From assembly GCF_007785775.2 (NCBI RefSeq), contig NZ_VNIK02000007.1, positions 124,001 to 188,000 on the forward strand: a DNA stretch of 64,000 nt. The letters run 5' to 3'. Numbering within the stretch: the first letter of the stretch is position 1; every line of letters starts with the position of its first letter. The notes beneath the pieces are model-generated. The model had not been told where the DNA came from and did no database searches. It worked only from the letters and a program-made list of their open reading frames with translations. Positions 15,436-25,234 of the stretch are shown here, in pieces. This stretch comes from Flagellimonas hadalis (GTDB lineage Bacteria > Bacteroidota > Bacteroidia > Flavobacteriales > Flavobacteriaceae). A program made the translations under genes and the position numbers.

Positions 15436-16967
15436 GTAAAAAACCAATTACACAAAACGAGATTAACAATATTGTTTGGAAGGCATGTGACACCTTTAGA
15501 GGGGTTATTGATCCATCACAGTACAAGGATTATATCCTTACTATGCTTTTTGTGAAATATGTATCAGATGTATGGAAAGACAAAAAGAATTTCTATGCAG
15601 AAAAGTATAGCGGTGATGAAATCAGAGTGCAAAGAGCTTTGAGGAATGAGCGTTTCCAATTGCCCGATACTTGTAGTTTCGACTATTTGTTTGAAAACAG
15701 AAATGCGGCAAATATTGGAGAGTTGATTAACACTGCACTGGAAAGTATGGAGGACGCCAACCGAAGTAAACTGGAGCGTGTATTCCGAAATATTGACTTC
15801 AATTCAGAAGCAAATCTAGGTCAGACTAAAGATAGAAACAGAAGACTTAAAAATCTATTGGTTGACTTTTCTGCGTTAGATTTACAGCCTTCCCATTTAG
15901 AGGATAATGACGTTATTGGTGATGCTTATGAATATCTAATTGAAAAATTTGCCAGTGATGCCGGAAAGAAAGCGGGGGAATTTTATACGCCTGCGCAAGT
16001 TTCAAAACTTTTAGCCAAACTACTCAATCCTCAGCCTGGTGATCGCATCATTGATCCTACGTGTGGTTCTGGCTCATTGTTGATTAAACTTGCTAAAGAG
16101 GTAGGGAATAAAAATTATTCACTTTATGGTCAGGAAATCAATGGAAGTACTTGGGCTCTTGCTCGTATGAACATGTTTTTGCATGAGATAGATGATGCTA
16201 CTATTGAATGGGGTGACACCTTAAACAATCCTAAGTTGTTGGAAGAAGATAGCCTGCTTAAAGGAAATATAGTAGGAGCAAATCCTCCATTTTCATTAGA
16301 TAAGTGGGGGGCTGACAACGCTATTTCTGATCAGTTTAACAGATTCCATAGGGGAACTCCTCCAAAGAGTAAGGGAGATTATGCTTTTGTATCTCACATG
16401 ATAGAGTCTACGTATCATGACACAGGTCGCGTTGGTGTTATTCTACCACATGGGGTACTTTTCAGAGGAAGTAGTGAAGGTAAAATAAGAAAGCAGTTAA
16501 TTGAAGAAAACTTGTTAGAAGCTGTGATTGGATTGCCAGCTAATTTGTTTTACGGAACAGGTATTCCTGCAACTATTCTCATTTTTAATAGAGCAAAAGG
16601 GAAAAATAAAGATATTCTCTTTGTTGATGCTAGTGAAGGATATGAATCCAGCACCAATCAAAATCGTCTTCGTGATATTGATATAGACAAGATTGTCAAT
16701 ACATACAAAGCATTTCAAAAAGCCATTCCTTTGACTTCTAAAGAAGGTAAGGTATTAGAAGAAAAGTATGCTTATAGAGCATCTATTCAAGAGGTTGCCG
16801 AAAACGAGTACAATCTCAATATTCCCCGCTATGTGGATACATTCGAAGAAGAAGAAGAAATTGACATCCCAGCAACTCAAAATAATATCAAAGAATTAAA
16901 GAAGGAGCTTGCAACGGTAGAACAACAAATCAATAATTACCTAGTAGAATTAGGGTTTAATGAATAA
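15432..16967 (+). CDS. hsdM: type I restriction-modification DNA methyltransferase subunit HsdM
   Basis: A 511-residue N6-adenine methyltransferase. The N-terminal HsdM domain begins '[31 protein letters not shown]'. The SAM-binding motif is '[10 protein letters not shown]' (D208) after '[17 protein letters not shown]', and the catalytic motif IV is '[11 protein letters not shown]' (N284-P-P-F287). With HsdS it methylates host DNA; with HsdR it forms the restriction complex. The start overlaps the half-hsdS stop and the end overlaps the full hsdS by 8 nt. Confidence 0.96.
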   Translation: MSKKPITQNEINNIVWKACDTFRGVIDPSQYKDYILTMLFVKYVSDVWKDKKNFYAEKYSGDEIRVQRALRNERFQLPDTCSFDYLFENRNAANIGELINTALESMEDANRSKLERVFRNIDFNSEANLGQTKDRNRRLKNLLVDFSALDLQPSHLEDNDVIGDAYEYLIEKFASDAGKKAGEFYTPAQVSKLLAKLLNPQPGDRIIDPTCGSGSLLIKLAKEVGNKNYSLYGQEINGSTWALARMNMFLHEIDDATIEWGDTLNNPKLLEEDSLLKGNIVGANPPFSLDKWGADNAISDQFNRFHRGTPPKSKGDYAFVSHMIESTYHDTGRVGVILPHGVLFRGSSEGKIRKQLIEENLLEAVIGLPANLFYGTGIPATILIFNRAKGKNKDILFVDASEGYESSTNQNRLRDIDIDKIVNTYKAFQKAIPLTSKEGKVLEEKYAYRASIQEVAENEYNLNIPRYVDTFEEEEEIDIPATQNNIKELKKELATVEQQINNYLVELGFNE

Positions 16968-18222
16968 GACAGTCGAAATAACATATAAAACCAAACACAC
17001 AAAAGTTGGAGATATCCCAAAGGATTGGAGCTTGGATAAACTTAGAAAAAATGCAATTGTTCTCTTTAGTAATGTTGATAAGCATATTAAGGAAAATGAA
17101 ATACCTGTTTCATTATGCAACTATCAAGATGTTTATTATCATGATTATATAACCTCTAGCATTCCATTTTCTGCAGGTTCAGTAAAAGAATCCGAGTTTT
17201 ACAAATTCCAACTACACAAAGGAGACGTAATAATAACAAAAGACTCTGAAGATAGAAACGATATTGCTGTGCCAGCTTATGTCATTGAAGAAATCCCCAA
17301 TTTAATTTGTGGTTACCATCTTGCAATTCTGAGACCTAATGAAGCTCATTTAGATGGTGTGTTTTTATCTTTTCTGTTGCAGTCCCACAACATTAATCAT
17401 TATTTTAAAAAATTAGCAAATGGGGTTACACGATTTGGCTTAACAACTGACTCAATAAAAAATGCCTTAATTCCTATTCCTCCATTACCAGAACAACAAA
17501 AAATAGCTGAGATACTTAGTACCTGGGATTTAGCTATTTCTACTACGCACAATCTAATAGAAGAGATTAAATTTCGAAATAAAGGGCTTGCTCAGCAATT
17601 GCTGACTGGGAAGAAACGATTGAAAGGGTTTGATGGAGAGTTGAGAAAAAAACCTTTAAGTTATTTTGTGGACTATACTCCAAGACCTGTTGATAAACCA
17701 TTGGAAAGCTACCTTTCCTTAGGTGTGAGAAGTCACGGAAAAGGTATCTTTCATAAACCTGATTTTGATCCAGATTCCATTGCAATGAAGACATTGTACA
17801 GTGTAAAAGAGAACGACCTTGTCGTTAATATAACTTTCGCTTGGGAACAGGCCGTCGCCATTGCAAGCAAAGAAGATGAGGGAGGACTTGTTTCCCATAG
17901 ATTTCCGACTTATGTCTTCAAAGCTGAAAAGGCGACTCCCAAGTATTTCAAGTTCCTAATACTTCAACCCTATTTCAAATACTTACTTGATCTAATTTCT
18001 CCCGGTGGTGCGGGTCGTAACAGGGTGTTGAGTAAAAAGGAGTTTATGAAGCTGGAAATCAAATGTCCCGAATTGGAAGAGCAAGTAGCTATTGCCTGCG
18101 TACTTTCAGAAGCTGACAAAGAGCTAAAGCTATATCGACAAAAATTAAATACCCTGAAAGAGCAAAAGAAAGGTTTGATGCAAAAGCTATTGACGGGTGA
18201 GATTAGAGTAAACATAAAATAA
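16960..18222 (+). CDS. hsdS: type I restriction specificity subunit HsdS (two TRDs)
   Basis: A 420-residue protein of normal HsdS length. TRD1 (about 1-165) ends in '[21 protein letters not shown]' with the first conserved helix, closing in '[16 protein letters not shown]'. TRD2 (about 215-360) ends in '[19 protein letters not shown]' and '[13 protein letters not shown]'. The repeated QQLLTGK/QKLLTGE tails mark the two-fold repeat. It sets the bipartite recognition sequence. The Argonaute gene begins 7 bp downstream, so ago is in the hsd operon. Confidence 0.93.
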   Translation: MNKTVEITYKTKHTKVGDIPKDWSLDKLRKNAIVLFSNVDKHIKENEIPVSLCNYQDVYYHDYITSSIPFSAGSVKESEFYKFQLHKGDVIITKDSEDRNDIAVPAYVIEEIPNLICGYHLAILRPNEAHLDGVFLSFLLQSHNINHYFKKLANGVTRFGLTTDSIKNALIPIPPLPEQQKIAEILSTWDLAISTTHNLIEEIKFRNKGLAQQLLTGKKRLKGFDGELRKKPLSYFVDYTPRPVDKPLESYLSLGVRSHGKGIFHKPDFDPDSIAMKTLYSVKENDLVVNITFAWEQAVAIASKEDEGGLVSHRFPTYVFKAEKATPKYFKFLILQPYFKYLLDLISPGGAGRNRVLSKKEFMKLEIKCPELEEQVAIACVLSEADKELKLYRQKLNTLKEQKKGLMQKLLTGEIRVNIK

Positions 18223-18229
18223 AAATGAT

Positions 18230-20521
18230 ATGCAGTTAAATTACTTCCCCATACGGTTTGATTTTTCAGATTACCAGATAATAACGAAGACATATTCTGA
18301 TGAACGATTGCAAGAATTGAGGCAAAACTATAATAGTTCTTACTCATTTTTTAGGGATAGTAATTTGATTGTTATTTCTAATAAAGATGATGAGAAAGGC
18401 CTGCTTAGCGGTAAGGTAGAAAAGCGATCGGTATTTGGTGATGCCAAGGTAACCGCATCATTGGTAAAGCACATTTTTTTTAGAACGTTTAAAGATAGGT
18501 TTCAAGGCTTTATACCGGTTGATTTTTATCCTTTTAGATTTTATTCACGCCAAGATAAAGATGATTTAATTTTAAATTTTCTGCCAGAAAGATTAAAACA
18601 TAAAATTGCGTTTAAGAAACTTATCGAGATACAACTCCGAGAAACAAACATTAATGACTCTAAAGGTTTTGCTTTTTTAGTTAACATTCGTAGAAACTGG
18701 GTATTTAATATTTCATGTTTGGAACTATCTCAGGAAGGCTTTGATTTGATTGATTTTGAAGTATTACATACTGAAACGCTTCCGGGATTAGATGATATAC
18801 TTGCTCCAAACGAAGATTTTGTAGGTGTAATAAAATCGATCAGTGCCAATATAGCGACAGTTTCCACAAATGATGGTGACGAGAGTTATCCACTGAACGA
18901 ACTCTTTATTCGTAAAACGAGGAGAAATATTCAAGCTTATTTAAACTTTGCTATTAATGAGCAAAAATGTGATCAAATATTAGAGGCTGTAAAACAAGAA
19001 CGTATTAAAAAGCAAAATCCTGTTAGCCAGCTTGCTGAAATAAATAAGATTGCAAAGCACCTTTTTTCGGATGGTGATAATCCAATTTTGTTTCAAAACC
19101 GAGATGGATTTTGTTTTAAAGTAGATACATCGCCATTGCAAGTTCAAAATAGCATGAATTTGCAAACACCAACATTTATCTATGATCATGCTGGCACAAA
19201 AAAGAATAATATAAATGCCGATATGGGACTGTCAAATTATGGACCTTATGACAGCATTAGTTTTGATATAAAAAATCCAAGAATAATAAGTATTTGTCAT
19301 AGAGCCAAGAGAGGTGATTTCACAAGATTCTTGTCTCATTTAAAGGATGGTATAGCAAACTCCCAATACTTCCAAAAAGGATTACTTAAAAAATATGAGC
19401 TTCAAGATATTAATTTTGATATACAGGAAATTTCTGATTATGGCTTAAAGGACTATTTAAGTATAATAAGTAATTATGATAATGAGAAGCCACATCTTGC
19501 TATAATCGAGATACCTGATAGATTTAAGGCTCTTTCAGACAGAGACAATCCATATTATAAGATTAAGGCGAAACTACTTTCTTTAGAAATACCGGTACAG
19601 TTTGTAAGATCATCTACCATATCTAACTATACGGAATATATATTAAACCCACTAGCTCTTCAGATTTATGCAAAGCTAGGAGGAACACCGTGGGTATTGC
19701 CCGCCCAAAGGTCGGTGGACAGAGAAATCGTAATAGGGATAGGACATAGTTGGCTGAGAAGTACAATATACAAGGGAGCTGAAAGTAGTCGTGTAGTGGG
19801 AATTACCACCTTTATGTCGAGTGACGGACAATATCTTTTAGGAGACAAGGTAAAAGATGTTCCGTACGAAAGTTATTTCGAAGAATTACTCAAAAGTCTT
19901 AAAAGTTCAATTGGCCGTCTTTCAGATGAATATGCATGGCAAGAAGGAGATACTGTAAGGTTGATTTTTCACATATTTAAACCGATTAAAAATGTAGAGT
20001 TTGGAGTTATTAGCCAGCTAGTTAAAGAGATTGGACAGTTTAATATCAAGTTTGCTTTCGTAACAATAAGCAAAAGCCATCCAAGTATTTTATTCGATAC
20101 TAGTCAACAAGGAGAGTCAAAATATGGATCGCGTCAAATTATAGGGAAGTATATTCCACGGCGAGGAAGTAATGTCTTTATAGATGATGAAACCTGTTTA
20201 GTACAGATGCTGGGAGCAAGGGAACTAAAAACGGCTAAGCATGGTATGAGCACCCCTATTCAAATTAAAATAAGAAAGCCTCAAGGAAATTATGATGATC
20301 CCGAATTAAAAGACTTGATGTTTTATGATTTGAATTATATCACCCAGCAGATTTATTCATTCACCTATTTATCCTGGAGAGGTTTTTTACCGAGAGAAGA
20401 ACCTGCGACTATGCTGTATTCTAATCTTATTTCAAGACTACTTGGAAAAATGAGACATATACCTGAATGGGATGCTGATAAATTGAACTATACCTTAAAG
20501 CGAAAAAAATGGTTTTTATAG
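18230..20521 (+). CDS. long prokaryotic Argonaute with degenerate PIWI active site (long-B-like)
   Basis: A 763-residue protein. The MID domain (about 340-490) keeps the guide 5'-phosphate pocket pattern: Y442-x3-K446-x10-Q457, and K482 in 'ALQIYAKLGG', which parallels human AGO2 Y529/K533/Q545/K570. The PIWI domain (about 495-763) starts 'VIGIGHSW', where the first catalytic Asp (GIDxS) is replaced by G505. The second motif reads 'RLIFHIFKP' instead of RDG, so that Asp is also lost. It should therefore bind a guide and target but not cut. N-terminal and L1/L2 regions fit a long pAgo; a PAZ domain is not obvious. It sits 7 bp after hsdS and overlaps the membrane-protein gene by 13 nt. Catalytically inactive long pAgos are known to signal to separate effectors. 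Confidence 0.87.
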   Translation: MQLNYFPIRFDFSDYQIITKTYSDERLQELRQNYNSSYSFFRDSNLIVISNKDDEKGLLSGKVEKRSVFGDAKVTASLVKHIFFRTFKDRFQGFIPVDFYPFRFYSRQDKDDLILNFLPERLKHKIAFKKLIEIQLRETNINDSKGFAFLVNIRRNWVFNISCLELSQEGFDLIDFEVLHTETLPGLDDILAPNEDFVGVIKSISANIATVSTNDGDESYPLNELFIRKTRRNIQAYLNFAINEQKCDQILEAVKQERIKKQNPVSQLAEINKIAKHLFSDGDNPILFQNRDGFCFKVDTSPLQVQNSMNLQTPTFIYDHAGTKKNNINADMGLSNYGPYDSISFDIKNPRIISICHRAKRGDFTRFLSHLKDGIANSQYFQKGLLKKYELQDINFDIQEISDYGLKDYLSIISNYDNEKPHLAIIEIPDRFKALSDRDNPYYKIKAKLLSLEIPVQFVRSSTISNYTEYILNPLALQIYAKLGGTPWVLPAQRSVDREIVIGIGHSWLRSTIYKGAESSRVVGITTFMSSDGQYLLGDKVKDVPYESYFEELLKSLKSSIGRLSDEYAWQEGDTVRLIFHIFKPIKNVEFGVISQLVKEIGQFNIKFAFVTISKSHPSILFDTSQQGESKYGSRQIIGKYIPRRGSNVFIDDETCLVQMLGARELKTAKHGMSTPIQIKIRKPQGNYDDPELKDLMFYDLNYITQQIYSFTYLSWRGFLPREEPATMLYSNLISRLLGKMRHIPEWDADKLNYTLKRKKWFL

Positions 20522-21372
20522 AAGAAAAGCATAGTTATTTGAGCAGTCTAGCCAATCAACCTAAGCAAGCTGCTTTGGTTGCCTTGGTTACCGATGAGGT
20601 ATTTCAATTACCTCAAGGTAGTTTTTCAGAACCTGATACAATTTATTACTCGTCTATTCAGGCTATTAAAAAGAATTCAAAAGAAAGTTTTGAGTCTCAA
20701 TATGCCAAAATATCAAAACGTAAAGTTTCTGAGAACTCTGTTGCTCCTTTTATACATGACGATTTCCTGATTTTTACATTGGTTATAGGGGTGCTGAAAT
20801 TTGAATGTGATAAAGAATGGCTTTTGGGTGTCATCCGAAACCGAGCTAGAGGTAAAGTTACTACTAGCTTTGAAAATTTATTGATTGGTAATTATCTAAG
20901 CAAAGCCAACAATCAGTCTATGGTTTTGGTGTTTCTCTTTTTACTGGATAAATCAAAAATAACCAATGACCAATTGAATGAAGCGTATAATACAATGAGC
21001 AACACCAAAGAATCATTTAACAGCGACTTCATACGTATCGTGTATTACCGTGCATTTGATATTATTATCCAGTTTAAGCTGCCAAGAGATGCCGATGAAG
21101 TATCTCGTTTATTAGAATTTGAGAGTCGTTTTAAAAAGCGAATCAATATTTTTTCAATTGTAGTATACAACCTTTTTATTATTGGGATTCTTTGTGGAGC
21201 ATATAAAGTCTTTCAATTGCTACCTGAAGACAAAAAGCTATTTGTGAATGACTTGAATCTAATCTTAGGATTAGGTGCAGTTATAGGTTTGTCAGGAAAC
21301 TTTATACCTAAACTAAAAACCAGGTTTCAAGAAATGATATTAAGAGCCTTTGGCTATGAAAATGTAAAGTAA
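20509..21372 (+). CDS. Argonaute-associated membrane protein, putative abortive-infection effector
   Basis: A 287-residue protein. The first about 205 residues are soluble and mostly helical, with no recognised enzymatic motif. The C-terminal third has two hydrophobic helices, about 212-238 ('INIFSIVVYNLFIIGILCGA') and about 249-267 ('LNLILGLGAVIGLSGNF'), and a short basic tail. The ATG lies inside the last codons of ago (13-nt overlap), so production is translationally coupled. Inactive long pAgos are known to pair with nuclease, Sir2 or transmembrane effectors; this gene has the position and topology of the transmembrane class. Membrane permeabilisation on activation is an inference. Confidence 0.7.
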   Translation: MVFIEEKHSYLSSLANQPKQAALVALVTDEVFQLPQGSFSEPDTIYYSSIQAIKKNSKESFESQYAKISKRKVSENSVAPFIHDDFLIFTLVIGVLKFECDKEWLLGVIRNRARGKVTTSFENLLIGNYLSKANNQSMVLVFLFLLDKSKITNDQLNEAYNTMSNTKESFNSDFIRIVYYRAFDIIIQFKLPRDADEVSRLLEFESRFKKRINIFSIVVYNLFIIGILCGAYKVFQLLPEDKKLFVNDLNLILGLGAVIGLSGNFIPKLKTRFQEMILRAFGYENVK

Positions 21373-21481
21373 TTATGGCAATATTCTTATATGAGATAAA
21401 ATTCACTACTATATTTCAAATGCTGAGATTGAATAAAAGTGTGCAGAGTTTTGGATTTGATAACTAAAAAACAATTCAATA

Positions 21482-24400
21482 ATGAGCAAGAAGATAGGAA
21501 GAAACGATAAATGCCCATGTGGCAGTGGCAAAAAATACAAGAAGTGTTGTATGAATTCTGGTCGTACGTTTAGTACTTCACATACTCAGCAACAACCTCG
21601 CCCATTTTTCTCTGAATACAATTCAATTGACCTTCTAAAGTCCTTCGCTGGTCTCACCTTGCTCGCCCAAAATCACGGTAAGAACGTCCGTTTCGAAGAG
21701 CTTTCGAGGATGTCCCTAAGAAACTTTAATGACGATAAGCCTAATGTGTCTCAAGCAGCATTAACGACCTTCCTAAATGAGAATTACCCCTCACATTATC
21801 TGGAAGATCCTGTCACGAACCTATTCATAGACTTAATCACATTCTATGGTGGTGACTACATTATTTTCCCGGGCATTACAGAAGGTGGTAGCTATGTGCC
21901 CTCCAAGCTATTAACGGCAATTTACAATTGGCCTGATTCAGGCATTCCAGACTGGTTTAAAAGCAATTGCATGCATGCAGCTCTGCTAATATTAAATCTA
22001 TCAGACAGAGTTGCTGCCCGTTTAGGATATGGCCGATACCAATTTGAAAAAGTTGAGAGTAACCTCATATCTATTCCTGATTCAACACACCTTGCAGAAT
22101 TAAAAGCAGCCGTTACTCTTTCTGAGGAGGAAATAACCCAATTACTTCAATCTAAGCAAATAGCAAGGGAAGCGCTGGACATGTTTATAATTGACATCAA
22201 CGATCCTGAATTAGCTAATGATCATATTGAGGAAAGTCCGTTGCTGACTAAACCAATAATTCACCACAATGGTGAATACATCATTACCTCCCCGGCAACA
22301 CTCAGCTATGCTTTGGTCGATTTCATTCATTCAGAAGCAAGCACATCGGGCTGCCTCCCTGCTGTTAGCAATGCCTATCATAATGTCATTTGGAATTACA
22401 CACAGCTTCACTTGAAGCAACTTGGCTTTTCACGAATTGATATTCCTGCAATTTCAGAAAATACAGACCCTACCATAAGAGAAGTGATCTATCGCTTTGA
22501 TGATGACAAACTTGCATTTGTTCAATACAGAACATCAGGTGAAGCAACACATGAGCAAAGAAAGCAACAGATTATAAACAGCACCCTGGCGTTACCTGAA
22601 TTTGCTGGTCACCAGTTTATGGACATCTCCCTGATTTCTTCAATGGGTAAAGACATGTTCTTCATGTATGGCAATACTGTAAACTCTGTGAGTATAGGAA
22701 TGCCAATCTATGATTTTTACACATTGGTGAAATTGAAAGAACATGACGCAATTGACCTTTGGAATTTCGCCAACGCAAGAGATAGTCAGATCCCAGGCAG
22801 CAACATGTTTGGAGCTTCTTTTTTGGATGTCTTTAAAGTATACAAGGAAAATGATGATTCCTTTTATGTTTCAGATGATAGTTCCGGTGTTATCCTTCAC
22901 GTAGAGCCGGGATATGCAGGTAGTTTATATCAGGAAGCAAAGCTTCTTTCTGATGAGCATTCAGCAACACGATTAGTCGAAGGTAGGCTTGCGAACATCC
23001 CTGTGACACGAAAGGATAAGTATGCTCCAATTTATTGCTCCATTGATGAATTGTCAGCAGGCAATCTCAATATGGCTGTTGAAGGGTTTCCTTTACCTGT
23101 TTGGGTTTCCCCGAATAAAAACTCATTTGACATCCCTGCATCTGCAAGAGGCTTGTATTTTGAAATGACTGACGCCATCGCTTTTTGGTTATGGCAATGT
23201 CAGGAATTTATAAATGCCGACTTATCTCATCTTGAGCAAGCTCCTATTGCTTTTAGATTCGAATTTGAGCAGGAAGACCGTTTCAATCCTATAGAACGAA
23301 ACTTTGAACGTGATCCTGAATTGGCCGGTCATTTCAACATATCAATTGATGGCAATACTATCTCAATTTCGATACCACCTGCCATTATACCATATCTGTA
23401 CGGGGCAGACAATCAAGGAGAGCGAGAATTAACAAGGCAGATTCTTCGAGGAATAAATCTCCTGTTGGAGGCTCAACAGAAGCCGACTATCGAGAATGAA
23501 AGGATTAATCAAATTGTTGATGCGGCTGCACCACTCGGAGTGAAGAAGAAAATTTTTATTCTGGATTCAGCTGATAATCTATTACTCGATCCTTCAAACC
23601 TTACAAGCCATAGATATATACAAGGCTACAATGTGAATACCATATTAAATAGTCTTATTCCGGGCTTGGACAACTTATGCCCTCCAGTTGGAGAGATTAC
23701 TGATAAAGCTGTAAAGACCAAATTGACAAGGGATGTAGTGATGCGAGTATTGCTACCTATGTTGCAGACAACAATTAGCCAATACCCTAATGAACCTCTC
23801 CTCAAAAGATTATTCAATCTCAATGAAAGCTTAATTCATAAAAGAGAAGAACTAAGAGTCAAAACACCAACCCGAATTGCATGCTTTGTTACTCAGGAAC
23901 AACAAACAAGTGATTTGCAAGATAACCTTGCTAAACTCAATCAAACGACCATTGCGGTAAGGTGTTTAATAGAACATCTGGCTGCAGAACCCTCCACTGG
24001 CAATAAGATCATTAGCACAACTGCTATAGATGAGCTAGTAGCCATAATGAACGCAATAATCGATTGGGGTTCTATGGGTGATCAGATTGAATTTGACCTT
24101 TTCGAAATAGAAATGGGCATTTTGCCTTCAGGTCGTATAGGTACAAGCAAACAACTCTTCCGAGAAATTTTTGACCCATATCACGCCTCCAAGTCTAAAG
24201 AGAATGTGCGTGATGCTCAAGACACTTTCGAACAAGTATTTCCACAACTGAATCCTATGGAGGGCTCAGACGTACCCGAAAGTCTTGATAAAGCTTTCAC
24301 AGAAGAGTTTGGAATCTCCTTCACAAGGTTGTGTGAGGTAGTAAATGACTTGGGAATTGTAGCCTATTCCCAACCTAATGCATGTGCAACCATGCTGAAA

Positions 24401-25222
24401 AAGGATTTATACATTGAAATAAACAAGCATGATCACACCTATACTGAGGAAGAATTTAATACAGCAATAGCATATCTGAGTTTATTCAATAGAGGAAAAG
24501 TACATCGTGTTCCTGCTGGTTTTGACAATATTGACATTTCACCTTGGAGGTTTAACAGAAGACTTTCCCTGCTTCGCAAGCCTTTAGTTTTGGTTGACAA
24601 CCCCACAGACCCAGACAACCCCACCGTTTACTGGGGATTTAGACAGCTACTTTCAAGTAGAACGTATTGGTATGACCAATGTACCACCAACAGACTAAGG
24701 GTAAGTGAAGATGGACCAGTACAAAGGGTCTTAGGCAAGCTGGCACAACATAATGGTAAAAGATTAGTGGAATCCGTTCTGAATGAATTTGAAACAGATG
24801 ACTTAGTAATTGATTCTGAAGTTCCAATCAATCCAAAATCAGACCTCAAAAATGATACTGACATAGGTGATGTTGATGTTCTGGTAATAGACACTTCCAC
24901 AAAGACCATTTACAGTTTAGAATGTAAAAGCATGGCTCCAAGTCGAAACATCAAAGAAATGATTGGCGAGGTTGACAAACTATTTGGGAGTGATTCAGAA
25001 AAAGGTTGGATCGATAAACATGTGGAGCGAGATACCTGGTTAAAGGCAAATTTGGATCAACTCAGTACAAAGTACGACTTGGACTTATCTGATTATACAG
25101 TGAAGTCCTTTTTTGTGACTCAGGAAGATATGTTGACACCATACCTAAAAACAAGGCAATTGGCTATGCCATTTGTCACGCTGTACGATTTAAAAGAAAA
25201 AGGATTAAAAGCTCTTAATTAA
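21482..25222 (+). CDS. giant SEC-C zinc-motif protein with C-terminal PD-(D/E)XK nuclease-like domain
   Basis: A 1246-residue protein. Residues 1-28 form a SEC-C zinc knuckle 'RNDKCPCGSGKKYKKCC' (C11, C13, C22, C23). The C-terminal region carries a restriction-nuclease-like core: 'GDVDVLVID' (D1130/D1132), then 'YSLECKSM' with E1147-C-K1149, i.e. D-x(15-17)-ExK. The long middle has no recognised domain and no membrane segment. The gene lies 109 bp after the membrane-protein gene and 12 bp before hsdR, inside the RM operon. By eye it is less AT-rich than ago, suggesting separate acquisition. Its role is unknown; a DNA-targeting effector is the simplest reading. Confidence 0.75.
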   Translation: MSKKIGRNDKCPCGSGKKYKKCCMNSGRTFSTSHTQQQPRPFFSEYNSIDLLKSFAGLTLLAQNHGKNVRFEELSRMSLRNFNDDKPNVSQAALTTFLNENYPSHYLEDPVTNLFIDLITFYGGDYIIFPGITEGGSYVPSKLLTAIYNWPDSGIPDWFKSNCMHAALLILNLSDRVAARLGYGRYQFEKVESNLISIPDSTHLAELKAAVTLSEEEITQLLQSKQIAREALDMFIIDINDPELANDHIEESPLLTKPIIHHNGEYIITSPATLSYALVDFIHSEASTSGCLPAVSNAYHNVIWNYTQLHLKQLGFSRIDIPAISENTDPTIREVIYRFDDDKLAFVQYRTSGEATHEQRKQQIINSTLALPEFAGHQFMDISLISSMGKDMFFMYGNTVNSVSIGMPIYDFYTLVKLKEHDAIDLWNFANARDSQIPGSNMFGASFLDVFKVYKENDDSFYVSDDSSGVILHVEPGYAGSLYQEAKLLSDEHSATRLVEGRLANIPVTRKDKYAPIYCSIDELSAGNLNMAVEGFPLPVWVSPNKNSFDIPASARGLYFEMTDAIAFWLWQCQEFINADLSHLEQAPIAFRFEFEQEDRFNPIERNFERDPELAGHFNISIDGNTISISIPPAIIPYLYGADNQGERELTRQILRGINLLLEAQQKPTIENERINQIVDAAAPLGVKKKIFILDSADNLLLDPSNLTSHRYIQGYNVNTILNSLIPGLDNLCPPVGEITDKAVKTKLTRDVVMRVLLPMLQTTISQYPNEPLLKRLFNLNESLIHKREELRVKTPTRIACFVTQEQQTSDLQDNLAKLNQTTIAVRCLIEHLAAEPSTGNKIISTTAIDELVAIMNAIIDWGSMGDQIEFDLFEIEMGILPSGRIGTSKQLFREIFDPYHASKSKENVRDAQDTFEQVFPQLNPMEGSDVPESLDKAFTEEFGISFTRLCEVVNDLGIVAYSQPNACATMLKKDLYIEINKHDHTYTEEEFNTAIAYLSLFNRGKVHRVPAGFDNIDISPWRFNRRLSLLRKPLVLVDNPTDPDNPTVYWGFRQLLSSRTYWYDQCTTNRLRVSEDGPVQRVLGKLAQHNGKRLVESVLNEFETDDLVIDSEVPINPKSDLKNDTDIGDVDVLVIDTSTKTIYSLECKSMAPSRNIKEMIGEVDKLFGSDSEKGWIDKHVERDTWLKANLDQLSTKYDLDLSDYTVKSFFVTQEDMLTPYLKTRQLAMPFVTLYDLKEKGLKALN

Positions 25223-25234
25223 AAGATTAATACA

